The notes below the pieces were generated by a model. It saw only the letters and a program-made list of their open reading frames with translations. It was not told the DNA's origin and ran no database searches. Shown here piece after piece: positions 6,601-13,035 of a DNA stretch of 37,248 nt. Origin of the DNA: Patescibacteria group bacterium (GTDB lineage: Bacteria; Patescibacteriota; Gracilibacteria; UBA1369); the NCBI GenBank assembly GCA_963169815.1, contig CAUJDC010000057.1:1-37248 (forward strand), in the 5' to 3' direction. Each line of letters begins with the position of its first letter. Positions within the stretch are counted from its first letter, which is position 1. The position numbers were made by a program, and so were the translations under genes.

Positions 6601-6638
6601 ATACTATGACAAGACTGGTGTTACAGCAGATGCTGCCT

Positions 6639-6663
6639 AAAAACCCGCTAATAGCGGGTTTTT
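6639..6663 (+). terminator. Strong intrinsic terminator after the tRNA-like gene
   Basis: AAAAACCCGCT-AAT-AGCGGGTTTTT is a perfect 11-bp stem with a 3-nt loop ending in a U-tract. It ends the tRNA-like transcript and/or the short unit from the promoter at 6571-6600, 62 nt before the helicase ATG. A-tract/T-tract symmetry would let it work on both strands. Confidence 0.85.
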
Positions 6664-6724
6664 AGTTGACTTGCCCTCCCATCGAATCACCTCTAAACTC
6701 AAAACCAATGTAGCCCCAAAGTTT

Positions 6725-9700
6725 ATGTCAGATTTCCAAAAATATTATGACGGTCTCAATCTCGAGCAACGCGAGGCAGTAGATGCCATCGAAGGACCAG
6801 TTATGGTTATTGCCGGCGCGGGTACTGGTAAAACCCAGATCTTGGCTGTTCGCATCGCCAAAATCCTCCAGGAAACCCAAATTGATCCCTTCAACATTCT
6901 CTGTCTAACCTTTACCGAGGCTGGCGTCACGGCGATGCGCCAACGTCTCATTTCTATCATTGGGCCAGCCGCCTATCATATTAAGATTTGTACTTTCCAC
7001 GGTTTCTGTAATGAAATTATCAAGGAAAATTCTGAAGAGTTTGTCGTCAACAGAGACTTCGAGCAAATTGATGACTTAGAAAAAATTTTACTTCTCCAAG
7101 AAATCATCGATGAACTTGGCGTTCGCAGTGTAATAAGACCAAATGGCGATCCTTACTATTACCAATTCGATTTGGAAGGACGCATTAAAGATTTAAAAAA
7201 AGAAAATTTCAGCCCTGCCCGTTTCAGTGAGTCTCTCAATCAAATTGAAAATTTCTATAAACAAATTCAACCTCGCACCAAAAGCTTTACCGATATCAAA
7301 GGTTCCCCTGCCGAAGAAGAAATCAATAAAATGTCACCAGAGTTTTTACTCAAAGATTTCGAGCCAAAAAACACTATTGAACAAACTTACGCCAAATACC
7401 TAGACCAGCTCTGGCAAGACTATCAGTCAGCTTTAACAGGCCAAAAAAGAGTTGATTCCACCAAACGGACCGCTTTCAAAAAAGCCCTTAAAGATTTCCT
7501 GGCAAACATTGACAAGAATTTACCCAAGCAACGCGAGTTGGCTAAAGCTTATCAACTTTATCAGGATAAATTAATTGCGCGCAGCCGCTACGACTACGAA
7601 GACATGATTCTGATGGTCAGCCAGCGTTTTGAAGCCGATGCCCAAAAAACCGATGGTGGCTTACTACGAAAATATCAGGAAACTTATCAATACATTTTAG
7701 TCGATGAATATCAGGACACTAACTCTGCCCAGAATCGCACGGTTGAGCTATTAGGCAGTTTCTTCAACTCACCTAACCTCTTTGTCGTAGGTGATGACGA
7801 TCAATCCATTTACCGCTTTCAGGGAGCTTCCGTCGAAAATATTATCGATTACTATAAACGCTACAAATCCGAACTGAAGCTCATCACTTTGGTCAAAAAT
7901 TATCGTAGTCAGCAAAGCATTTTGGACGCTGCCAGTACCATGATTGAAAACAATCATGTGCGTATCGCTAGCTATCTCAATGAGAATTCCAACGTCAAAA
8001 TCGACAAAAAATTACAAAGCCAAAGTGAGCATCAAGTAGCACCGTTAGAACTGTTTATCTTTGAAACAGAAGCTCAGGAAAGTTATCAAATTGCTCAGGA
8101 AATTAAAACTTTGATTAGCCAGGGAGTTTCTCCTTCAGAAATTGCTATTTTATACCGTCAGCACAATGACGCTTTGGAATTAACTGAAGTTTTACTAAAA
8201 GAAAAAGTTCCTTTTGAACTTAAAGCTGGCCAGGATATTTTGCAGGATTTACAGGTTGGCAAATTGCTTTCACTTTTCCGCACCATTGAAAATCCACATG
8301 ACAATGAGGAACTAGCCCAAACTCTCTTCACTGACTTTTTGAAAATTCCGCGCGCCGATTTACTTTCACTGATATATTATTATTCTCAAAATCGTTTGGA
8401 GCGACAGGGCTTCAGTTTATTCCATTTACTCAATCAGCCAGAACATTTAAAGCAGGCTCACTTATCTGAGCCAGCTGCTTTCCAAAAGCTGCATCAACAA
8501 ATTATCGTCTGGAGAGATTCTGCTGAAAATCAAACTCTAAATTTATTTTTTGAAACAGTGATCAAGCAGTCTGGCTTTTTGCAGTATTTGATGGAATCCG
8601 ATTCACGCATCGAAACCCTCAATAAACTCAATACCCTCTTCCGTCAGATCAAAAATGCCACTCGAAAAAATCATCATCTGACCATTACTGACTTTCTGGA
8701 AGATTTACAAATGCGTTCAGAAAATAGCTTAAGTTTATTGGAAGAACCATTACAAATCAGCCGCGACGCTGTTCTACTGATGACTGCCCACGCTTCCAAA
8801 GGCTTGGAATTCGAACATGTTTTCATCATCAGATCTACCAGCCGCAATTGGGGTAAGGGCCGCAACATGGACAAGATAAACTTACCCAAAGGTTTAATCC
8901 AAACCATTATCAATGACGAAAAATTGGAACGTGAAGAAGATGAAAGACGTCTTTTTTACGTAGCTCTGACTCGTGCCAAAAAAATGTGCCATTTGAGCTA
9001 CAGCAAATTCCGTTCGGAAACCAATAAAGTCAAAGAAGATCTGGTTTCAATGTTTGTTTCAGAAATTCCGGCTGAACTCCTTTCTCAAGAGGATTATACC
9101 AATGCCAGCCCTGTTCAAATCGAGGCGCTGGAATCGTTATTACTGCAACCAAGTGAACAGCCTTTCTCAAGCATCGAAGAAGGCCTTTTACGTAAAGCGG
9201 TCAGCGAACATGTCATCTCACCTACCAGTTTAAATCATTATCTGACTTGTCCGCGCAAATTCATGTATCAGAATTTGCTACGCATACCACAGGCCAAAAA
9301 TCGCTCGGCTTCACTCGGTACTGCCATCCATGCTGCTTTGGATAAATTCTTCCGCGAATACAATCGCAAGAAAATCAAACCACCGGTTGAATTTATACTG
9401 CTACATTTCAAAGCCAGCCTGGATAAAGAATTGTTGAAAGAAAAAGACCATCAGGAATTGTTGGAAATTGGCAAAAACATCATCAGTGATTTCTATGAAG
9501 ATAAACAAAACAGCTTCAACTCTGAAACCATTACCGAATACAATTTCTCCAGTCATGGAGTTAATATTGAAGGCATACCTATCACTGGTAAAGTCGATAA
9601 GATTGAGCCAAACAGTGAAAATAATTTAGTGGTAACCGATTTCAAAACTGGCAATGCTGATAGTGGTTTAAGCAAAATTCGTCATGGCGAAGATTATTGG

Positions 9701-9985
9701 CGTCAGCTGGTTTTCTACAAATTACTATGTCAGAACTCTCCACGCTTCAAGACCCAATTCCCCCATCAAAAAGTGGCCGCCACTCAAATCGAATTCCTGG
9801 AAAAATCTCGTAGCAAAAAAATCTACCTCAAAGGATCTATCAATGCAGATGAACAAAGTTTAAACGAAGTGATTGAAAATATTAAATTTGTTCATCAGCA
9901 AATTAACGCTCTGCAATTTGAAAAAATCGAAAAATCAGACCTCTGTAACAAATGTCCTTTTTACAATATTTGCTGGAAGAGCTAA
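6725..9985 (+). CDS. UvrD/Rep-family helicase fused to RecB-type Fe-S nuclease
   Basis: The ORF track uses a TTG (6671), but ATG at 6725 (MSDFQKYYDGLNLEQREAV) gives the standard SF1A start; the protein is 1086 aa. Helicase motifs in order: GAGTGKTQ (Walker A), CTFHGFC, VDEYQDTN (DEXX), GDDDQSIYRFQGAS, KNYRS, TAHASKGLEFEHVFI and RRLFYVALTRAKK. From about residue 840 a PD-(D/E)XK nuclease follows: TSLNHYLTCPRKF, GTAIHAALD, GKVDKIE, VTDFKTG and RQLVFYKLL. The first Cys in TCPRKF and three in CNKCPFYNIC at the very C-terminus form the four-cysteine Fe-S staple known from AddB and Cas4. This is an end-processing recombination-repair nuclease acting on double-strand breaks, probably a single-chain AddAB/RecBCD substitute. 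It is monocistronic, preceded by a terminator. Confidence 0.93.
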   Translation: MSDFQKYYDGLNLEQREAVDAIEGPVMVIAGAGTGKTQILAVRIAKILQETQIDPFNILCLTFTEAGVTAMRQRLISIIGPAAYHIKICTFHGFCNEIIKENSEEFVVNRDFEQIDDLEKILLLQEIIDELGVRSVIRPNGDPYYYQFDLEGRIKDLKKENFSPARFSESLNQIENFYKQIQPRTKSFTDIKGSPAEEEINKMSPEFLLKDFEPKNTIEQTYAKYLDQLWQDYQSALTGQKRVDSTKRTAFKKALKDFLANIDKNLPKQRELAKAYQLYQDKLIARSRYDYEDMILMVSQRFEADAQKTDGGLLRKYQETYQYILVDEYQDTNSAQNRTVELLGSFFNSPNLFVVGDDDQSIYRFQGASVENIIDYYKRYKSELKLITLVKNYRSQQSILDAASTMIENNHVRIASYLNENSNVKIDKKLQSQSEHQVAPLELFIFETEAQESYQIAQEIKTLISQGVSPSEIAILYRQHNDALELTEVLLKEKVPFELKAGQDILQDLQVGKLLSLFRTIENPHDNEELAQTLFTDFLKIPRADLLSLIYYYSQNRLERQGFSLFHLLNQPEHLKQAHLSEPAAFQKLHQQIIVWRDSAENQTLNLFFETVIKQSGFLQYLMESDSRIETLNKLNTLFRQIKNATRKNHHLTITDFLEDLQMRSENSLSLLEEPLQISRDAVLLMTAHASKGLEFEHVFIIRSTSRNWGKGRNMDKINLPKGLIQTIINDEKLEREEDERRLFYVALTRAKKMCHLSYSKFRSETNKVKEDLVSMFVSEIPAELLSQEDYTNASPVQIEALESLLLQPSEQPFSSIEEGLLRKAVSEHVISPTSLNHYLTCPRKFMYQNLLRIPQAKNRSASLGTAIHAALDKFFREYNRKKIKPPVEFILLHFKASLDKELLKEKDHQELLEIGKNIISDFYEDKQNSFNSETITEYNFSSHGVNIEGIPITGKVDKIEPNSENNLVVTDFKTGNADSGLSKIRHGEDYWRQLVFYKLLCQNSPRFKTQFPHQKVAATQIEFLEKSRSKKIYLKGSINADEQSLNEVIENIKFVHQQINALQFEKIEKSDLCNKCPFYNICWKS

Positions 9986-10146
9986 TGAATACAAACCTGG
10001 TCAACTACCCCAACTTTGACAAGTTTTGATTTTCCATTACAATTCCATAGACCTATTATTATATAGACTGTCGCCATCGACACTGCCTCAGCTAGTCTCT
10101 CCAGTGCACCTCTACTTCTACCCCCAAAAGGCCCTCAAAGTGTTGA

Positions 10147-10284
10147 GGAATTTGCCGCCAATATGGTCTTACCGCTCCCTGCAATATCGTCTTAGACATT
10201 TATGGCAATGTTTATCGCATTATGGAAAACTGTGGGCAAGTCACAGAACCATCTGGCCTATTTTTTGAGGTCAATTTAAACTGA
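10147..10284 (+). pseudogene. Possible gene remnant (45-codon open frame without start)
   Basis: Between the helicase and the inverted repeat, the frame opening after TGA 10144-10146 reads ...CNIVLDIYGNVYRIMENCGQ... and ends at TGA 10282-10284. The composition looks protein-like, better than the overlapping 80-aa ORF listed in the track (10026-10268), which is rich in L, Y, H and S and is probably a shadow. Another frame just upstream (PKGPQSVEEFAANMVLPLP) also looks protein-like, which suggests a frameshifted remnant. No family is recognised, and both could be chance. Confidence 0.25.
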
Positions 10285-10407
10285 TTTTTCTTTTATTTGA
10301 GATTAATACAAGGAAACAAACAAAAAAGTAAGCGAAACGTATATAGAAATACGTTGAGTGCTTTTTTATGCAGTTGACGAAGTAGTAAGCCAAATAAAAG
10401 AAAAATC
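10283..10407. repeat. Long inverted repeat with nested hairpin (possible structured RNA or MITE-like element)
   Basis: GATTTTTCTTTTATTTG (10283-10299) is repeated exactly inverted at 10391-10407, a perfect 17-bp arm. Nested inside are AAAAAAG/CTTTTTT (10322-10328/10361-10367) and ACGTAT-atagaa-ATACGT (10337-10354), giving a long interrupted hairpin. There is no target-site duplication in the flanks and no ORF inside. It may be a non-coding RNA, a bidirectional termination structure or the relic of a palindromic element. Confidence 0.6.
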
Positions 10408-10427
10408 CTTTGTGCCGGGCCATCTCT

Positions 10428-10485
10428 GGAATACATCCCCGTATTCCTTTTAAGTGGGTGACCTCACCCGCGTCCCTCAGGATGC
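10428..10485. ncRNA. Cluster of three adjacent hairpins in the intergenic region (candidate structured RNA)
   Basis: Three hairpins follow one another: GGAATAC-atcccc-GTATTCC (10428-10447), GGGTGA-cc-TCACCC (10456-10469) and GCGTCC-ctca-GGATGC (10470-10485, one G-U). The segment is visibly richer in G and C than its surroundings, has no good ORF and lies beside the long inverted repeat. I could not match it to RNase P, SRP, 6S, tmRNA or a known riboswitch by eye. Strand is undetermined. The remainder of 9986-10573 shows nothing else I can name. Confidence 0.35.
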
Positions 10486-10573
10486 GGAAATTTTAGCCTC
10501 CCGTAATTTATGCTTGTGAGAGAGAAAACCGAGATTTAATCGAACACAAAAGATATCTTTAATTTAGCATTCA

Positions 10574-11326
10574 CTAGCCCTTCTGTCTATCACAATAAAT
10601 TTTAATTGCTGAAGTAAAGAACTGCGCTAGTCCTGGCTTAATTTTTTCATAATTAGCTGCAAATCTAGGATCGGTAGAATACATTTCTCCGAGGCCGCGA
10701 TACATTTCCAAATTTGGTTCATAAAAAGCATGCAGCCATTGATAATGCCTTGCGACAACAGCTTGAACTGCCGGATCATCTGGATCTTCGTCCATATTTT
10801 TAGCTAATTCCTCACTGATACCATAACCTTCCTCCATCACTTTTTTCATACCTTCTTTACCCATTTTCTTCACTCTTTCCTGCGACTGTTTATATGCATC
10901 AGTATTACCCCAACGTTCTTTGGCTTCGGCGGCATAGATTTTCATTTCATCCTCGGAAAAGGCGCCATATAAGTCTTTATCATTCATAGTAATTTCTTGA
11001 TTTAGAGATTTAATAGTTCGGTCGATAGTTTTTATCAGTCCACTCAAACGTTTCTTTTTTATTTCCAGCATTTGACGTTGATCAGCTAAAGCTTTTTTCA
11101 AATCAAAACCTGGAGCAGCAATAATTCTACTAATTTCCTCCAAAGGGAAATCCATTTCACGGAAAAAAAGTATTTGTTGAAGTTTCAATAACTCTGCCTG
11201 GCCATATTTGCGATAACCATTTTTCTCAACCAACATTGGCTTGAGCAGGCCAATCTGATCATGGTGATGTAAAGTCCGGACTGTTACACCAGCTAATTGG
11301 GCTAATTGTTGAACGCTATAGGGCAT
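10574..11326 (-). CDS. MerR-family regulator with TipAS-like ligand-binding domain
   Basis: The protein has 250 aa. The N-terminal winged helix is classic MerR: YSVQQLAQLAGVTVRTLHHHDQIGLLKP, then NGYRKYGQAELLKLQQILFFREMDFPLEEI, followed by a dimerisation coiled coil (about 75-110). The C-terminal half (about 120-250; GAFSEDEMKIYAAEAKERWGNTDAY, HYQWLHAFYEPNLEMYRGLGEMY) is a TipAS domain, an all-helical pocket that in Streptomyces TipAL binds thiopeptides and in relatives binds other drugs. On binding, such proteins twist DNA with an over-long promoter spacer and activate transcription. Its own promoter has exactly that 19-bp spacer, so autoregulation is likely. No resistance gene adjoins it; the next gene on this strand, an M50 protease, lies upstream. 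Confidence 0.9.
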   Translation of the reverse strand: MPYSVQQLAQLAGVTVRTLHHHDQIGLLKPMLVEKNGYRKYGQAELLKLQQILFFREMDFPLEEISRIIAAPGFDLKKALADQRQMLEIKKKRLSGLIKTIDRTIKSLNQEITMNDKDLYGAFSEDEMKIYAAEAKERWGNTDAYKQSQERVKKMGKEGMKKVMEEGYGISEELAKNMDEDPDDPAVQAVVARHYQWLHAFYEPNLEMYRGLGEMYSTDPRFAANYEKIKPGLAQFFTSAIKIYCDRQKG

Positions 11327-11357
11327 GAGAAATGATCATTAAACTATCTACAAGGAT

Positions 11358-11388
11358 AGCATAAAGTGTCACCTAACGTCAGAGTCAA
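11358..11388 (-). promoter_or_regulatory. MerR-type promoter with 19-bp spacer
   Basis: On the minus strand TTGACT (11388-11383), 19 nt, then TATGCT (11363-11358). The spacer holds an imperfect dyad around ACTCTGACG-TTA-GGTGACACT, where MerR regulators bind. The predicted start near 11351 leaves a leader of about 25 nt to the regulator's ATG, so the regulator probably controls itself. Confidence 0.7.
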
Positions 11389-11404
11389 AAGAAATTAATT
11401 GAAG

Positions 11405-12049
11405 CTAAACTGTAGAGCTGCCCAGGCCTAGGTAAAGCAGCATTTTCACCATTAAAACAATCCAGCCAACCACAAAACTCAGAACTGAAAAACCAAAATA
11501 TTTAGAAATCAAAAAATTATCTATTACTACAAAGCACATAAAATAAACTCCAGCATTGGCCAAATAAGATTGATATCTACCCTGCCAGCGTTTAGGAATT
11601 ATTAATTGCAAAAACTTCGAACCATCCAGAGGTGGAAATGGCAGCATATTGAAAGCAAACAAAATCACCGAAACATCAAAAATTGTTTGAAATAATAAGC
11701 CCAACTCATAATTCATATACTGACCGAAATAGCGAACCGGCAAAATAGCAATCAGAGCAATTAGCAAATTCATCAGTGGGCCAGCTACAGCCACCAGAGC
11801 CTCGTGAACAACAGGCCTTTTGAAATAAGCCCGATTGACTGGCACCGGCTTCCCCCAACCTATCCCCACTAGAAAAACCAATATAGTTCCGAGCGGATCT
11901 AGATGTGCCAAAGGATTGAGTGTCACACGCCCTCTTTGCTTGGCAGTCGGATCACCAAGCAACCAAGCCGTATAAGCATGGGCAAACTCATGAAAAGTGA
12001 TTACCAGAACCAAAGCACCAATTGTATAAATATAGCTAAGCCAAATCAT
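11405..12049 (-). CDS. M50-family membrane metalloprotease (site-2-protease-like)
   Basis: The ORF track begins at 12166, directly against rpmB, but that would put the rpmB promoter inside the gene; the ATG at 12049 (MIWLSYIYTIGALVLVITFHEF) is the normal start for this compact family and gives 214 aa. The zinc site HEFAHAY lies in the first membrane helix and the third ligand in NMLPFPPLDGSK in a later helix, both intact. Other landmarks are GRVTLNPLAHLDPLGT and VAVAGPLMNLLIALIA. Such proteases cut substrates within the membrane. In larger relatives this releases stress regulators, but for the short YwhC/S2P-M50 group the substrates are mostly unknown. It is divergent from rpmB. Confidence 0.88.
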   Translation of the reverse strand: MIWLSYIYTIGALVLVITFHEFAHAYTAWLLGDPTAKQRGRVTLNPLAHLDPLGTILVFLVGIGWGKPVPVNRAYFKRPVVHEALVAVAGPLMNLLIALIAILPVRYFGQYMNYELGLLFQTIFDVSVILFAFNMLPFPPLDGSKFLQLIIPKRWQGRYQSYLANAGVYFMCFVVIDNFLISKYFGFSVLSFVVGWIVLMVKMLLYLGLGSSTV

Positions 12050-12114
12050 GTCAGCATGTTGCCCGAAAAAAGGCTTCCAGACAATCGAAAGACAATATTT
12101 TAAGCAAAAAAACA

Positions 12115-12142
12115 TTGCATTTATCAATTTTAATGCTAGAAT
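12115..12142 (+). promoter_or_regulatory. rpmB promoter
   Basis: TTGCAT (12115-12120), 16 nt, then TAGAAT (12137-12142) preceded by TGC (12134-12136), an extended -10. The start near 12149 gives a leader of about 18 nt without Shine-Dalgarno. Confidence 0.7.
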
Positions 12143-12166
12143 TCGCCTACTTCTAACGAAATTCAT

Positions 12167-12421
12167 ATGTCAAAAGTTTGCCAACTCAGCGGTAAAAAGA
12201 AGTCCACTGGTCACAATGTATCTCACTCTAACCGCCACACTAAGAGAACTTTCTCTGCCAATGTGACTAAGAGAGCTGTGATCGATCCAGTTACTGGCAC
12301 TAAGCTCCGCATCAAAGTATCAACTCGCGCTCTTCGCACTATGGCCAAGAATCCAAGCAAGTATCGCGCCGCATTTGCATCACTTGTAAAAAAACAACAG
12401 AAGAAAGCTGCTAAAGCTTAA
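12167..12421 (+). CDS. rpmB: 50S ribosomal protein L28
   Basis: At 84 aa this is a slightly long L28. The family start MSKVCQLSGKKKSTGHNVSHSNRHTKRTFSANV is unmistakable: C-x-x-(S/T)GKxxxxGNxVSHSxxxTKR, continuing with LRIKVSTRALRTMAKNP. The C-terminus is a Lys/Ala-rich tail (KKQQKKAAKA). L28 binds 23S rRNA near the E site and is needed for subunit assembly. Only one cysteine of the zinc-type pairs is present, so this is the zinc-free form. It is monocistronic, with its own promoter (12115-12142) and terminator (12490-12517). Confidence 0.97.
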   Translation: MSKVCQLSGKKKSTGHNVSHSNRHTKRTFSANVTKRAVIDPVTGTKLRIKVSTRALRTMAKNPSKYRAAFASLVKKQQKKAAKA

Positions 12422-12489
12422 TACTAGGCTTTTCCGATTTGGCAATTGCAGTTTCTCCGTTTTTGCCATAAACTGAGCTCACGAAAAAT

Positions 12490-12517
12490 CCTTCCTTTCG
12501 AACCGGAAGGTTTTTTT
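12490..12517 (+). terminator. rpmB terminator
   Basis: CCTTCC (12490-12495), 9-nt loop, GGAAGG (12505-12510), then seven T. It follows the rpmB stop by about 70 nt. Confidence 0.85.
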
Positions 12518-12587
12518 AGTTTCCACGGCAAAGTCCTTGCTTTTTAGTTACCATAAAGCTAGATTTTCTAGGCGCTAACATCAACAT

Positions 12588-12677
12588 GGAGGGGTCGCAT
12601 AGTGGCCTAGTGCGCGCGCTTGGAAAGCGCGTAACGTCGAAAGGCGTTCGGGAGTTCGAATCTCCCCCCCTCCGCCA
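12588..12677 (+). tRNA. tRNA-Ser (GGA)
   Basis: A 90-nt class II tRNA. Acceptor GGAGGGG pairs with CCCCTCC, discriminator G, CCA encoded. The anticodon arm GCGCGCT-TGGA-AAGCGCG region has a 7-nt loop centred on GGA, read as Ser codons UCC/UCU. A long variable arm (AACGTCGAAAGGCGTT) is characteristic of serine tRNAs, and the T arm contains GTTCGAATC. The gene stands alone, immediately left of the R-M cassette. The 285-nt minus-strand ORF over it is an antisense shadow. Confidence 0.96.
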
Positions 12678-12855
12678 TTTTTCACTTTTTGCGAAACATG
12701 GCGGTATTTTTTTTGGACGAAGGTCGAACATTTTGTGACGAAAATCTCGAATATTAATTTGGACTCGTCGGGGCAAACTATTTTTCTGGGGGAATGGCAT
12801 TGTTCTACCTCGGCTTTCTTCCCGTCCGCAGGAGGGGTCTGAGGAGGAATGCGGT

Positions 12856-12885
12856 TTGACTAAATGCTTTAAATATTCATATACT
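12856..12885 (+). promoter_or_regulatory. Promoter of the R-M cassette
   Basis: TTGACT (12856-12861), 18 nt, TATACT (12880-12885): a good sigma70-type promoter. The start near 12892 lies about 50 nt before the XRE-like remnant and about 145 nt before mod. The rest of 12678-12944 holds no gene I can support. Confidence 0.65.
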
Positions 12886-12944
12886 AACTATAAATCATCG
12901 ATATTCTTAATAATATACAACTATCGCAGTAAAACTATACAAAT

Positions 12945-13031
12945 ATGTTAAAGGGGAAATCCACAATTGGCGGGAATATAAAGAAATACCGACACAAGCT
13001 CGGCGTTTCGCTGGATGATTTAATGAAATAA
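12945..13031 (+). pseudogene. XRE-type helix-turn-helix remnant, 28 aa
   Basis: Not in the ORF track. ATG 12945 to TAA 13031 encodes a peptide whose end, IGGNIKKYRHKLGVSLDDLM, matches the opening helices of XRE/Cro-type DNA-binding domains (IGxNIKxxRxxxGxSxxxLA). It stops right after the recognition region begins, so it cannot fold as a full HTH. It lies 4 nt before mod. In R-M systems such a position is typical for a controller (C) protein, so this may be the stub of a lost regulator, or a short translated leader. It is out of frame with mod. Confidence 0.45.
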
Positions 13032-13035
13032 AACT

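Noticed and set aside
6606-6665. 19-codon ORF in front of the helicase
   Set aside because: It runs through the terminator hairpin and ends at its T-run; the frame is most simply a by-product of that hairpin.
10026-10268. 80-aa plus-strand ORF after the helicase
   Set aside because: Composition (L, Y, H, S, W) is unlike its neighbours, there is no recognisable fold and a more protein-like frame overlaps it.
12516-12800. 94-aa minus-strand ORF (MPFPQKNSL...)
   Set aside because: It runs across tRNA-Ser in antisense; the RRGGDSNSRTPFDVTR string is the well-known artefact of translating a tRNA complement.
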